A stretch of 64,000 nt of DNA from Paraglaciecola arctica BSs20135. GTDB taxonomy: Bacteria > Pseudomonadota > Gammaproteobacteria > Enterobacterales > Alteromonadaceae. Each line of letters opens with the position of its first letter. The stretch's first letter is position 1. The notes below the pieces were generated by a model. It was not told the DNA's origin. It worked only from the letters and a program-made list of their open reading frames with translations, and did not search any database. The stretch is from the NCBI RefSeq assembly GCF_000314995.1, contig NZ_BAEO01000055.1, positions 1 to 64,000 of the forward strand. The letters run 5' to 3'. Both the position numbers and the translations under genes were made by a program. Shown in pieces: positions 54,400 through 64,000 of the stretch.

Positions 54400-57246
54400 T
54401 TATCTAAGTTGAATAAAATCAGTCAACGCATGAGGTTTAGCAACACCATATCCTTGGGCAAAATCAACCCCCATTTTACCTAGTTCTACCATTATTTCAG
54501 TTGATTCAACAAACTCGGCGACTGTTTCCATTCCCATGGCTTTAGCCACGTCTTTAATGGAATTGACCATGGCCATATCTACAGGATCAACCAATATATC
54601 TTTTACAAAACTACCATCTATTTTGACTTGATCAACAGGCAGGTTTTTTAAATAGTTGTAGGAAGAAAATCCACTACCAAAATCATCTAAGGCAAACAAA
54701 CAGCCTAATTTGTGGAAAGTATTTATAAACTCTAATGTTTCATCCATCTTTAAAATGGCCATGCTTTCAGTGATTTCAAAACACACTTTTTTATAAGGAA
54801 TTTTATGTTTTTCAAAGGCATTTAAAACAAATAATTTGAGCTCTTTATCGGCTAAAGAGTGGCCACTTAAATTAATACTGACTCGTGTCAGTTCCGCGTT
54901 ATGTTGGGGATTGTTGTCTAACCAACTAAAGTAATTTTCTATAACCCAGCGATCTATTTTTGCGGTGAGGTTAAAGCGTTCGGCAGAAGGTAAAAAAGCT
55001 CCAGGAGCGACAATATTGCCTTCCTGATCTCGCATTCTGAGCAATATTTCATAATGATGTCCTTCAGAACGTTGGCTTAGTGCTTGATAATGTTGGTAAT
55101 ACAATTCAAAACTGTCGTGTTGCAGGGCATGATTGATATGAGTTACCCAAGACATTTCAGACTCATAACGCTGCATATGTTTGTCTTCACTAGAATAAGT
55201 ATGTACTTGATTACGGCCACGTTCTTTGGCTAAATAACAGGCTGCATCAGCCATGCTTAATAATTGCTCTGGGGAATTGATATTAGGCTGCCAAGGCACT
55301 TGTCCAATACTAATGCCTAAGGTGAAGATCCGATTTTCCCAAACAAAACGAAATTCTTGTACTGCATTCAGTAGTTTGTTAGCCAGCAAGTAGGCCATTT
55401 GCGCATTATCACCTTCAAGTAATACACCAAACTCATCACCTCCAAGTCTCGCTAAAATACCTTTATCCATCACTACTGCATCTAATTTTTGTGATAGTTG
55501 TTTGATTAATAAGTCGCCTGCTTTGTGCCCACAGGTATCGTTCACCACCTTAAACTGGTCTAAGTCCATGTAAAGTAGGGTTAGATCACTATTTTGATTT
55601 TGCGCATTAACTAAACCGCTTTGAAGTCGACGTTCAAATTCACGCCTGTTGTAGACTCCTGTGAGTGAATCGTGTGTGGCTAGATACTCCAAACTAATAT
55701 TTGACTGCTTGCGCTCAGTGACATCTGATATGGAGCCATACAAATACTGTTTATCGTGTTCTCGTTTGATTTGGCCTGAGATTGCAAACCAAAATTCACT
55801 ACCATCTTTGCGCACGCCTTTTATTTCTTTGCCAATGACTTTATCGCCTTTATGTATTTCTCCCAGCATAATCGCGCGGTCTTGGGGGTTGGCATAAAAC
55901 TGCGACGCATTTTTTATCTCACGTAACATTTCAGCTTCGTCGGTATAACCAAATAGAGTGCACATAGCAGGATTAACGCTTTTGAGCTGACCGTCCACAC
56001 TTGAGGTATATAACCCTTCTGCAGAATTTTTAAATAAGTCGTAAAAGTGTTGAAGATCTGTAATGGCTAGTTGTTGTTGTATGTTGCGACGGTAGGTCAA
56101 CACACGTTCATGAGCTTCAATCGCCAGTGCGATTAGCATAATGCCTAGTATGATTAACACTGCTAACAGCAGAGATATCTTCTGAGTTAATGGGATACCA
56201 GATAAGAATAATGTCACCTGACCAAAGCCACTTAATGCAATGCAGGTTAGTCCCAATAAACAAATCAAGTTAGCAATTTTTTTGTCGGGTTTATGATAGA
56301 AAAAACCAAGTATAGTGATAAGTGAGCCAGATAAAGCCGCCATCAGCACCGCAAATATTATCTGTTGTCCGCTATCTGTGGAAAAAGCCATGCCCAGAGT
56401 AATAAACCCGAAACTATATAAAGCATAGCGCCAAACAGTAGGGACCTCTTCTAATATTGCAAAGATGACTTTTGCCGAAGTTAATAATAATAACCCAAAC
56501 AATGCACAGCTGAGATTGGATATGTAGGCAGTGATCCCCGTTAATTGACCTAAAACGCCCTTAGTGTTTAAAAACAATAATAAAAAAGTTGCACTGGAAA
56601 GTGCAAACCAAAAACGCACTGGGCTGCGCATAAATATATAAGTAATCAAAAAATAGCAGGCCAGCAAAGCAAGGCCACCACTAATAAAACCAATAATTGC
56701 TACAAGTAATTGCTCTCTTTCGAGCAATGATGATTGCTTGTCTAGGTCGACAGAAAAGACTAATGGGCCATCGTCGTTAATTCTTAAAAAAACCGTAACC
56801 GCTTGTTGTTCTGCACTTATTGGGGTAAGAAATAATCGGTGACTAAATGCACGTTTTGCAAAATCTCGATTGCCACCCATTAGGTAGGAGCCTAAAATTC
56901 GACCTTTTTCATCTAGTAAAAAAACATCAACATAATCTAAGTGAGGATTGCCAATAGTCAAAAAGTACTGTTCCTCATTAGGAGCATCAAACACAATGTT
57001 GAATTTCCCCCATAGGCTTTTATCTTGGTTTACTTGATTAGGTTTATAGCTAGGTTGCCAATCTTGTAAATTTTGGATGTCAGATAATTGCGTTCGCTTA
57101 TCAGCGATTAACCAGTCAATTTGGCTTAGTAAGTTTACATGGGAGTTGTGCTTTGATATCACTACTTGCTCTGATGCGATATTATTTGAGTGCCAAAAAG
57201 CACTTAAAAAACATAATATTATACCAATTGAATAGTGTGATTTCAT
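54400..57246 (-). CDS. 7TM-DISM sensor with PAS, GGDEF and EAL domains
   Basis: 948 residues from ATG 57246, which gives a signal peptide; a Met 30 codons earlier at 57336 does not. Order: a periplasmic 7TMR-DISM-type sensing domain (about 30-190), seven membrane helices (about 200-400), PAS (about 420-530), GGDEF with GGDEF intact near 600 (LARLGGDEFGVLL), then EAL. The EAL motif reads EIL (YEILLRM), a tolerated variant, and DDFGSGFSSYNYL is intact. So it could make and degrade cyclic di-GMP. No inhibitory RxxD before the GGDEF motif. Confidence 0.9.
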   Translation of the reverse strand: MKSHYSIGIILCFLSAFWHSNNIASEQVVISKHNSHVNLLSQIDWLIADKRTQLSDIQNLQDWQPSYKPNQVNQDKSLWGKFNIVFDAPNEEQYFLTIGNPHLDYVDVFLLDEKGRILGSYLMGGNRDFAKRAFSHRLFLTPISAEQQAVTVFLRINDDGPLVFSVDLDKQSSLLEREQLLVAIIGFISGGLALLACYFLITYIFMRSPVRFWFALSSATFLLLFLNTKGVLGQLTGITAYISNLSCALFGLLLLTSAKVIFAILEEVPTVWRYALYSFGFITLGMAFSTDSGQQIIFAVLMAALSGSLITILGFFYHKPDKKIANLICLLGLTCIALSGFGQVTLFLSGIPLTQKISLLLAVLIILGIMLIALAIEAHERVLTYRRNIQQQLAITDLQHFYDLFKNSAEGLYTSSVDGQLKSVNPAMCTLFGYTDEAEMLREIKNASQFYANPQDRAIMLGEIHKGDKVIGKEIKGVRKDGSEFWFAISGQIKREHDKQYLYGSISDVTERKQSNISLEYLATHDSLTGVYNRREFERRLQSGLVNAQNQNSDLTLLYMDLDQFKVVNDTCGHKAGDLLIKQLSQKLDAVVMDKGILARLGGDEFGVLLEGDNAQMAYLLANKLLNAVQEFRFVWENRIFTLGISIGQVPWQPNINSPEQLLSMADAACYLAKERGRNQVHTYSSEDKHMQRYESEMSWVTHINHALQHDSFELYYQHYQALSQRSEGHHYEILLRMRDQEGNIVAPGAFLPSAERFNLTAKIDRWVIENYFSWLDNNPQHNAELTRVSINLSGHSLADKELKLFVLNAFEKHKIPYKKVCFEITESMAILKMDETLEFINTFHKLGCLFALDDFGSGFSSYNYLKNLPVDQVKIDGSFVKDILVDPVDMAMVNSIKDVAKAMGMETVAEFVESTEIMVELGKMGVDFAQGYGVAKPHALTDFIQLR

Positions 57247-57347
57247 GGTTGCTCTGTAAATATGACGGGTAATATACGTTGGCGCATATTGCACTTTATT
57301 ACTACTATTTTTGCAAAAATATCTGTGCGAACTCAAGAATAATAAAC

Positions 57348-58799
57348 TTAGCTACTACAGGATATTTCCAATTGTTTTCCCCAATCGGGAGGAGGAGCAG
57401 AGAATTTTTGGTATTCCTCAATTTCTTCGTATGGTTTTTTCAAAGCAGCAATAAATTGGTGAAACATATCAAAGTTCCCCTCTTCTGCTCGATCAATCAC
57501 TTGTTGAGTTAAATAATTGCGCAATAATATATGTGGGTTGTGTCGACGCATCTTTGCTTGTCGTAGTGTTTGGCTGATGCCTTGTTCCATTAACGCTAAA
57601 GTATAGTGTTTTGCCCATTCATCAAATCTCTCACGATTAATAAACTGATCCCGTAATGATTGATTATCACTAAAGATGTCAAACTGACTTAGCTGTCTGA
57701 ACGTTGCTGAATAGTCCTTTTTTTCCACCGCTAAAATGTCCAACCATGTATTGATAATATGAGTGTTGGCTTCGCCATTTGATGATCCAGGCAACAGTCC
57801 TAATTTGTTATGCATGAGTCTTGAATATTCTTTTAGCAAGGTGGGTTCATAATTACTAAGAGCTTGTTTTATCTGTTCTATTTCTAAGTAAGGAGTAAAG
57901 GCTTGCGCTAAAGCGTTTAGGTTCCATAATCCTACTCCCGGCTGACTATCGAAGGAGTATCTACCTTGAGGATCAGAGTGGTTGCAGATAAAAGTGGGTT
58001 CAAAATCATCTAAAAATGCATAAGGCCCATAGTCGAAGGTAATGCCATGAATTGACATGTTATCTGTATTCATTACACCATGGTTAAAACCAAAAGCTTG
58101 CCATTTTGCAATTAACTTGGCTGTGTCATGCACAATTTTCTCAAGCATTGCTAAGTAAGGAGAGTCGGCCTTGGTGCATTCTTTGAAGTGATACTTAAAA
58201 CAATAATCAAATAAGTTTTGTAGTTTCTGAGGTTGTTTACTGTGATAAAAGTATTCGAAGTGGCCAAAACGTAAATGACTTTGACAAACACGGATCATCT
58301 TAGCCGCTTGTTCTTGTTTTTCACGATATACAGGTTCGTCACTGGTAATCAAACATAAAGCCCGTGAAGTAGGAATACCTAGGTAATGCAAAGCTTCACT
58401 GGCTAAATATTCTCTTATGGTGGAGCGTAAAACTGCGCGCCCGTCAGCAAACCTTGAATAAGGAGTGGGTCCTGCTCCTTTGAGATGTAAATCCCATGGT
58501 TGATTTTGCTCATCAATAACTTCTGCTAACAATAGCCCACGGCCATCACCTAGTTCAGGATTCCAGTGTCCAAATTGATGCCCGCCATATTTTTGCGCCA
58601 CAGTACATTTATTCAATACGCCGTTGTCAGCATACAGAGCTTTGAACAAATCGGCCTCAAGTTGCCATTCAAAAGGTAGATTTAATTCTGCTGCAAGATT
58701 ATGATTAAATACCGCTAATCGTGAATTCACCAATTTAATTGGCTTGACTTCACTACCCAGTGCAGTAAGTTCTTGAGCGAAAGAGTGAACTAACCTCAT
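57348..58799 (-). CDS. selO: SelO-type protein adenylyltransferase
   Basis: 483-residue pseudokinase-fold enzyme that AMPylates proteins. Landmarks: LHLKGAGPTPYSRFADGR, EYLASEALHYLGIPTSRAL, NTDNMSIHGITFDYGPYAFL with the metal Asp. It ends ISCSS; the third-last Cys takes the place of the selenocysteine of animal SelO. Divergent from the cytochrome c gene 58867. Confidence 0.93.
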   Translation of the reverse strand: MRLVHSFAQELTALGSEVKPIKLVNSRLAVFNHNLAAELNLPFEWQLEADLFKALYADNGVLNKCTVAQKYGGHQFGHWNPELGDGRGLLLAEVIDEQNQPWDLHLKGAGPTPYSRFADGRAVLRSTIREYLASEALHYLGIPTSRALCLITSDEPVYREKQEQAAKMIRVCQSHLRFGHFEYFYHSKQPQKLQNLFDYCFKYHFKECTKADSPYLAMLEKIVHDTAKLIAKWQAFGFNHGVMNTDNMSIHGITFDYGPYAFLDDFEPTFICNHSDPQGRYSFDSQPGVGLWNLNALAQAFTPYLEIEQIKQALSNYEPTLLKEYSRLMHNKLGLLPGSSNGEANTHIINTWLDILAVEKKDYSATFRQLSQFDIFSDNQSLRDQFINRERFDEWAKHYTLALMEQGISQTLRQAKMRRHNPHILLRNYLTQQVIDRAEEGNFDMFHQFIAALKKPYEEIEEYQKFSAPPPDWGKQLEISCSS

Positions 58800-58866
58800 A
58801 TAATACGCTTATGTATTAACACTAATTATTTACTCACCCCTTTGGGTTTAAGACTAAGGATAAAAC

Positions 58867-59193
58867 ATGAAAAAAATTCATATCAATATATTAAGCATTA
58901 TTTTTGTTGCAGGTGGACTTATGTCTCAACCCGTACTCGCCGCAGATGTGGCAGCAGGTAAAGCGAAATCTGCGGTTTGTGCAGCCTGTCATGGCAATAA
59001 CGGTATTTCCATGATCCCTATGTATCCTAACCTAGCTGGACAGAAAGAGCAGTATTTGGTTTTACAGATGAAGGCATTTCGTGATGGAGAGCGCAAAAAT
59101 ATGGTGATGGCACCCATGGCCGCAGGCTTAAGTGATACAGATATTGATAATTTGTCCGCATATTTTGCAAGTTTAGATCCAGCAGGGAAATAA
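58867..59193 (+). CDS. Small periplasmic cytochrome c
   Basis: 108 residues with a signal peptide (ends VLAAD), then the class I haem site CAACH (near 38-42) and the axial Met in [11 protein letters not shown]. Likely c553 or c552 type electron carrier. GTATTTCCATGATCCC lies in the loop before the second half. It stands alone, upstream of the HD gene. Confidence 0.9.
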   Translation: MKKIHINILSIIFVAGGLMSQPVLAADVAAGKAKSAVCAACHGNNGISMIPMYPNLAGQKEQYLVLQMKAFRDGERKNMVMAPMAAGLSDTDIDNLSAYFASLDPAGK

Positions 59194-59256
59194 ACTGACT
59201 GATGTTATGCAATTTACCCTACGACTATCACTGTTTCTTGTTACAAAGAGTAATGA

Positions 59257-59838
59257 ATGACTGAAAATTTTCAAGCCATCACGCGGTTCATTGTTGAAAT
59301 TGAAAAATTAAAAAATGTCGAGCGTAAGATTAAACCGGTTGGATTATCACGTTATGAAAATAGCGCTGAACATAGTTGGCAAATTGCATTATTGGCGTTA
59401 ACACTTTTGCCTTACGCAGAACAAAATCCAGATCCACTAACGGTTGTCACTATGTTGTTGTTGCATGACATAGTCGAGATCGATACCGGTGATAAGTTTG
59501 CTTATGACGCTAATCATGATGATTATGAAAATGAGTTAGTGTCGGCAAAAAGGATTTTTGCCATTTTGCCTGATGAGCAAGAGCAAGCTTATCTTAAATT
59601 GTGGGTTGAATTTGAACACGCACAAACACCAGAAGCACAATTCGCTAAGGCAATTGACAGGTTAATGCCGGTGCTCCAGAACCTCCATAACGGCTGCCAA
59701 AGTTGGATTGACCACAATGTTTCAGTTAGCCAGATCCTACATAAAAACGCAGCTATTGGAAAAGCTAATCCGCAATTGTGGCAATGGCTGAAGCAGCAAG
59801 TTATAGAAACTGGGGAACGGGTGGGATTGAATCGCTAA
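59257..59838 (+). CDS. HD-domain hydrolase, YfbR/HDDC2-like
   Basis: 193 residues of the HD superfamily. Metal ligands lie in SAEHSWQIAL, LLLHDIVEIDTGD and AKAIDRLMPVLQ. Members of this branch dephosphorylate deoxynucleoside monophosphates; the substrate here is not shown. It follows the cytochrome c gene by 63 nt. Confidence 0.87.
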   Translation: MTENFQAITRFIVEIEKLKNVERKIKPVGLSRYENSAEHSWQIALLALTLLPYAEQNPDPLTVVTMLLLHDIVEIDTGDKFAYDANHDDYENELVSAKRIFAILPDEQEQAYLKLWVEFEHAQTPEAQFAKAIDRLMPVLQNLHNGCQSWIDHNVSVSQILHKNAAIGKANPQLWQWLKQQVIETGERVGLNR

Positions 59839-59934
59839 TAAAAACTACGAATAGATACAGATTTTCAAACAAAAGTGGTCTTAGTAGAAGTCAGTGCGTA
59901 TAAAGCATTAAAATTTGTTATTAAGGAACGTCAG

Positions 59935-60615
59935 ATGATTATACTCCACCACTTAAATAACTCCCGCTCGCAACGAATTTTGTGGTTGCTAGAAGAGCTT
60001 AATCTTGAATACCAAGTTAAACCTTATCAAAGGGATAGTGTTACTAACCTCGCGCCTAATACTCTGACTCTAATCCATCCTTTAGGTAAATCTCCAATCA
60101 TAACCGATGGAGATATCACTATTGCTGAATCAGGTGCAATAATTGAATACTTAATCGGGACTTATCACAAAGAGAGCGCCGAGGGACAGCTTGTTGACCC
60201 GCAGCGTGGTAATGAAGTACATAGGCAATATACCTATTGGCTGCACTTTGCTGAAGGTACTCTGATGCCGCCTTTAGTGGCTAAGTTGGTACTTGATAAG
60301 GTAAGAACCAATGCCAAACCATTTTTTGTTAAAATAATTGCTAACAAAATTGTTGATAAATTAATGGCGTCTTATTACGGGCCGATTATTGCCAAAAACA
60401 TGGATTATATTGAAAGCCATTTAGCCCATAACTCTTGGTTTTCAGGTGAAGAGTTAACAGGGGCTGATATACAAATGAGTTTTCCACTCGAGGCTGCTGT
60501 AGCACGAGGTAATACCAAAAACTTCCCAAATATTACCAAGTTCGTTGAAAAAGTTCATGCAAGACCCGCATATCAAGCCGCCTTAGAGAAAGGTGGGAAA
60601 TACGATTATGTCTAA
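59935..60615 (+). CDS. Glutathione S-transferase
   Basis: 226 residues from ATG 59935, eight nt after GGA; the frame opens 20 codons earlier but without support. Thioredoxin-like domain with LNNSRSQRILWLLEELNLEY and GKSPIITDGDITIAESGAII, then a helical domain. Probable detoxification or stress role; substrate unknown. Its TAA stop shares its last base with the first palindrome of a repeat pair. Confidence 0.9.
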   Translation: MIILHHLNNSRSQRILWLLEELNLEYQVKPYQRDSVTNLAPNTLTLIHPLGKSPIITDGDITIAESGAIIEYLIGTYHKESAEGQLVDPQRGNEVHRQYTYWLHFAEGTLMPPLVAKLVLDKVRTNAKPFFVKIIANKIVDKLMASYYGPIIAKNMDYIESHLAHNSWFSGEELTGADIQMSFPLEAAVARGNTKNFPNITKFVEKVHARPAYQAALEKGGKYDYV

Positions 60616-60668
60616 TACCAATGGGTATAAAGTTTTCTGAGAAAGCAATTCTTTATACCAATTGGTAT
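60615..60668. repeat. Pair of ATACCAATTGGTAT-type palindromes
   Basis: ATACCAATGGGTATAAAG (60615-60632) and CTTTATACCAATTGGTAT (60651-60668) are inverted copies, 17 of 18 matching, 18 nt apart; each arm is itself almost palindromic. The same TATACCAAT core occurs at the ends of the 26.3-kb element. It starts on the last base of the GST stop. Confidence 0.55.
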
Positions 60669-60739
60669 AAGATGTCTGTGAATCCGTAACCTCTAAGGTT
60701 TGAAAGAATTCTTCTGCTTCAAGGTTTACTTTTTAGCAT

Positions 60740-61066
60740 TTATTTTTCTTCTTTTTCTTTAGATATACTCATTTCCATCATCAGTTTTCTGGCTTCTTTG
60801 GGGATGAGTTGGGTATTGTCTTTTTCTAAATCTTCATCATCAGGTAAAGGTTGGCCAGTAAAAGCATGTAAGAATGCTTCACACAATAATTCAGAATTAG
60901 TTGCATGACGCAAATTATTTACCTGACGGCGAGTACGCTCGTCAGTGAGTACTTTTAATACTTTAAGTGGGATCGAGACTGTGACTTTTTTCACCATCTC
61001 ACTTTTTTTACCGTGTTCTGCGTAGGGATGAATATATTCACCGTTCCATTTTGTCGAATTTGCCAT
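60740..61066 (-). CDS. metJ: Methionine repressor
   Basis: 108-residue ribbon-helix-helix dimer that binds met boxes with S-adenosylmethionine. [36 protein letters not shown] holds the DNA-binding strand and helix. Divergent from metF with met boxes between, so it regulates both, including itself. Confidence 0.96.
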   Translation of the reverse strand: MANSTKWNGEYIHPYAEHGKKSEMVKKVTVSIPLKVLKVLTDERTRRQVNNLRHATNSELLCEAFLHAFTGQPLPDDEDLEKDNTQLIPKEARKLMMEMSISKEKEEK

Positions 61067-61131
61067 ATTTATATTCTTTTGTCTTTCTTATGCATCGAAA
61101 TTCTAAACATTACGGGCAAAAGGTCAATGAT

Positions 61132-61155
61132 AGACTTCTAAACATCTTGACGGCT
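61132..61155. promoter_or_regulatory. MetJ operator, distal cluster
   Basis: Three consecutive 8-mers close to the met box AGACGTCT: AGACTTCT (one mismatch), AAACATCT (two) and TGACGGCT (two), in exact tandem, as MetJ arrays require. Lies between metJ and metF. Confidence 0.75.
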
Positions 61156-61175
61156 TTGCGTACAAAGCTTATTTT

Positions 61176-61191
61176 AGACGTCTAAACGGCT
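61176..61191. promoter_or_regulatory. MetJ operator, proximal cluster
   Basis: AGACGTCT (61176-61183) is a perfect met box, followed in tandem by AAACGGCT (two mismatches). Just upstream of the metF ribosome-binding site, so binding would also block early elongation or a promoter. Confidence 0.8.
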
Positions 61192-61193
61192 AA

Positions 61194-62096
<903 letters not shown>

Positions 62097-62129
62097 TCAA
62101 ATACGAGCTATTGAGGTTATTTTAAGTTA

Positions 62130-63044
62130 ATGCAGCTTAAATTTACGGGAATTCTAAATTTTCAACAAAACATGACAGTAACAAAACGATTTTTGTTACT
62201 GTTTTTTGGCCATTGTAAAAAAGACAAAATAACGGTTTCTGCTGGGCATTTAGCCTATGTCTCATTGTTATCACTGGTCCCTTTCATCATGGTTTTTTTT
62301 ACCATGCTGTCCGCTTTTCCTGCTTTTGCGGAAGTCAGAGGCGATTTAGAAGAACTCATTTTTAATAGTTTTGTACCTACGGCTGGAGACCAAGTACAAA
62401 CCTATATGGCTGAGTTTGTTGGTAATGCATCGGGTATGGGCGCTATTGGAATACTTTCTCTGGTTATTGTTGCTTTATTGCTGATATCTAACATTGATAA
62501 AACCCTAAACAGTATTTGGCAATCTAAGAGCGAACGACCGCTTATTTTTACCTTTGCAATTTATTGGATGGTTCTGACCTTAGGGCCGCTGTTGATGGGC
62601 TCTAGCGTTATAATGAGTTCATACCTAGTGGGATTGGCCAATTATGCCGAGGAGTACACCGCAGGTCTAACCACTACCTTGTTAAAAACCTTACCTTTTA
62701 TTACCTCAGTATTTGCCTTTTTTATTATTTATATGTTGGTGCCAAATAAAAAGATTTCACCCAAACATGCAGCTTGTGGAGCTTTGGTGGGGGCGGTTTT
62801 GTTTGAAGCAAGCAAAAAACTGTTTGCTGTTTATGTAACAAGTTTTCCTTCATATCAGCTTATTTATGGCGCGTTAGCGGTCATACCTATTTTGTTTGTA
62901 TGGGTATATTTATCTTGGGTCGTGGTGCTGGTGGGTGCAGAAGTCACTCATGTTTTAGAGGTGTTTTTGAACGAAGAATCGGAAGATACATTTACAGAAG
63001 ATGATGGCGAAGATCATTCGTCATCATCTTCTAATGAATGTTAA
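62130..63044 (+). CDS. YihY/BrkB family membrane protein
   Basis: 304 residues with six membrane helices. SAGHLAYVSLLSLVPFIMVF near the start is the family signature (once mis-called ribonuclease BN). Function not established; possibly lipid or ion transport. The tail is acidic (EESEDTFTEDDGEDHSS). Its stop lies in a GTTAAC shared with the convergent lipoprotein gene. Confidence 0.9.
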   Translation: MQLKFTGILNFQQNMTVTKRFLLLFFGHCKKDKITVSAGHLAYVSLLSLVPFIMVFFTMLSAFPAFAEVRGDLEELIFNSFVPTAGDQVQTYMAEFVGNASGMGAIGILSLVIVALLLISNIDKTLNSIWQSKSERPLIFTFAIYWMVLTLGPLLMGSSVIMSSYLVGLANYAEEYTAGLTTTLLKTLPFITSVFAFFIIYMLVPNKKISPKHAACGALVGAVLFEASKKLFAVYVTSFPSYQLIYGALAVIPILFVWVYLSWVVVLVGAEVTHVLEVFLNEESEDTFTEDDGEDHSSSSSNEC

Positions 63045-63676
63045 CTTTTCATGCTAGAAATAAAGCTATTTGATTCAGATATCGCTTTATTCATTTCTAA
63101 AATCAATTGATTAATTTCCTTCTTAATTCCATTGAACTCACCTTGTAGTGCACCTACTGCACTAGCGTTTAGGTTGTGCTTTAAATACAGTACGTTATCT
63201 CTAAGTGCAGATAAGATGGGAGCCATAGTGCTCTCAGCTTTGCGCATAGTGCGAACTAAGGAAGTATAGCGACTTTGGGTATCTTTTAGTTGCTTTTGAC
63301 TCTCACGTTTAAGTTTGACGTTAGTATACTTTTCCAGTTCATCTTCCCATTCATCAAATAATGCTTCTGCAACACTCTCTACTTTGTCAATTCGGCTGGT
63401 TAATGTGTTGGCAGATTCTTCACTAGCTTCAAACTGGTCTTTGAGCTGCTCATAAACGTCTTGTAATTCACCTCCATTAAAGTTTATTAACTGGCTGAAT
63501 TCGTCTAGTGCTGAGCTAAATTGTTGTTGTGCATCTTCTTGTGAATCTTTTGCGTCTTCTACCCTATCGACCAAGATATCGCGTTTTTCTACACCAACTT
63601 TTTCCCAAGCTGCATAATAGGCACTTTGGCACCCAGCTAAGAAAATTATCAATGATACTAATATTAGTTTTTTCAT
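63041..63676 (-). CDS. DUF2959 lipoprotein
   Basis: 211 residues; the lipobox LAGC near 14-17 predicts lipidation. The mature part is almost all helical with heptad-like patterns (coiled coil), typical of DUF2959. Function unknown. Stop codon overlaps that of yihY by three bases. The upstream small membrane gene is two nt away, probably one operon. Confidence 0.88.
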   Translation of the reverse strand: MKKLILVSLIIFLAGCQSAYYAAWEKVGVEKRDILVDRVEDAKDSQEDAQQQFSSALDEFSQLINFNGGELQDVYEQLKDQFEASEESANTLTSRIDKVESVAEALFDEWEDELEKYTNVKLKRESQKQLKDTQSRYTSLVRTMRKAESTMAPILSALRDNVLYLKHNLNASAVGALQGEFNGIKKEINQLILEMNKAISESNSFISSMKS

Positions 63677-63678
63677 AA

Positions 63679-63906
63679 TTAACCTTTATAACGGGCGGCA
63701 TCAATAATGGCCCAGATATGAAAAATAAAGCCAAAAAAAGCCATGAAAAACAAAATTCCCGTGGCTGCTAAAGCATAATTTACACTCACCAACACAAAAA
63801 ATATGATGGCTGCTAAAATTCTACCTTGTACTAGTTGGCCTAAGCCGGGAATAAAAAAATTGCAAATCGCGGCAATTACATTGCCACCTGAACCTTGACC
63901 TGACAT
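63679..63906 (-). CDS. Small TM2-like membrane protein
   Basis: 75 residues: a Gly-rich N-terminus (MSGQGSGGN), a helix AAICNFFIPGLGQLVQGR with the GLGQ turn of TM2-like proteins, and two membrane helices. It ends AIIDAARYKG. Two nt before the DUF2959 gene, so co-transcribed. Function unknown. Confidence 0.75.
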   Translation of the reverse strand: MSGQGSGGNVIAAICNFFIPGLGQLVQGRILAAIIFFVLVSVNYALAATGILFFMAFFGFIFHIWAIIDAARYKG

Positions 63907-64000
63907 ATTCTGTCTCCGTTAAAATAAAGTAAATCTTGATACGTTTAAGTAGTAAATTAAAACATTAAAGAACAATTAACAAATGGGATATGTAAATTAA

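Overview
The window looks like a chromosomal segment of a marine gammaproteobacterium of the order Alteromonadales, probably an Alteromonas/Glaciecola/Paraglaciecola relative. This is inferred from the mix of families (DUF2959, DUF2937, DUF3300, a PEP-CTERM protein, a second EF-G, an S41 lipoprotein, a TolB-propeller amidohydrolase), the moderate GC, and the divergent argR-mdh and metJ-metF pairs. No rRNA, tRNA, CRISPR array, prophage, transposase or plasmid gene was recognised. Most of the window is ordinary core genome; the novelty lies in a few genes and in the intergenic DNA. Layout: (1) 1-12.5 kb: EF-G2, a hidden + strand unit made of a structured leader and a 36-residue Cys-containing peptide, a diguanylate cyclase, an alpha/beta hydrolase, a cytochrome c'/cytochrome b561 pair, a 1115-residue propeller-amidohydrolase and an orphan GAF-PilB/GspE ATPase. 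(2) 12.7-18 kb: the complete 11-gene S10 ribosomal protein operon with promoter, attenuator-like leader and terminator; the spc operon does not follow. (3) 18-27.2 kb: lipoprotein, S41 peptidase, PqiA-like protein and argR, divergent from mdh; a PEP-CTERM protein with tandem regulator boxes and a sigma-54-type promoter; small membrane/envelope genes; a FrnE-like oxidoreductase. (4) 27.4-42.4 kb: M3 peptidase, histidine phosphatase, purU, thpR, hrpB-mrcB, then a sulfur pair: a TauE/SafE exporter beside a single protein joining cysteine desulfurase, persulfide-dioxygenase-type MBL and rhodanese modules. (5) 42.6-54.2 kb: glnK-amtB with a nitrogen-type promoter, ggt, DyP peroxidase, a GFA protein, a class III cyclase, hemL, pyrB, GNAT, DUF3300 and ribA. 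(6) 54.4-64 kb: a GGDEF/EAL sensor, selO, cytochrome c, an HD hydrolase, GST, metJ/metF with met boxes, yihY, a DUF2959 lipoprotein and a small membrane protein. Several intergenic regions are made of MITE-like or palindromic elements without a transposase: 21399-21526, 26262-26525, 30995-31124, 51269-51531 and 60615-60668, plus a fragment at 44355-44393. Several abut or enter the ends of neighbouring genes and supply stop codons or a possible start. Two features stand out: the desulfurase-persulfide dioxygenase-rhodanese fusion beside a sulfite exporter, which suggests a compact cysteine-sulfur to sulfite/thiosulfate disposal route, and the structured leader plus cysteine peptide at 2374-2696.
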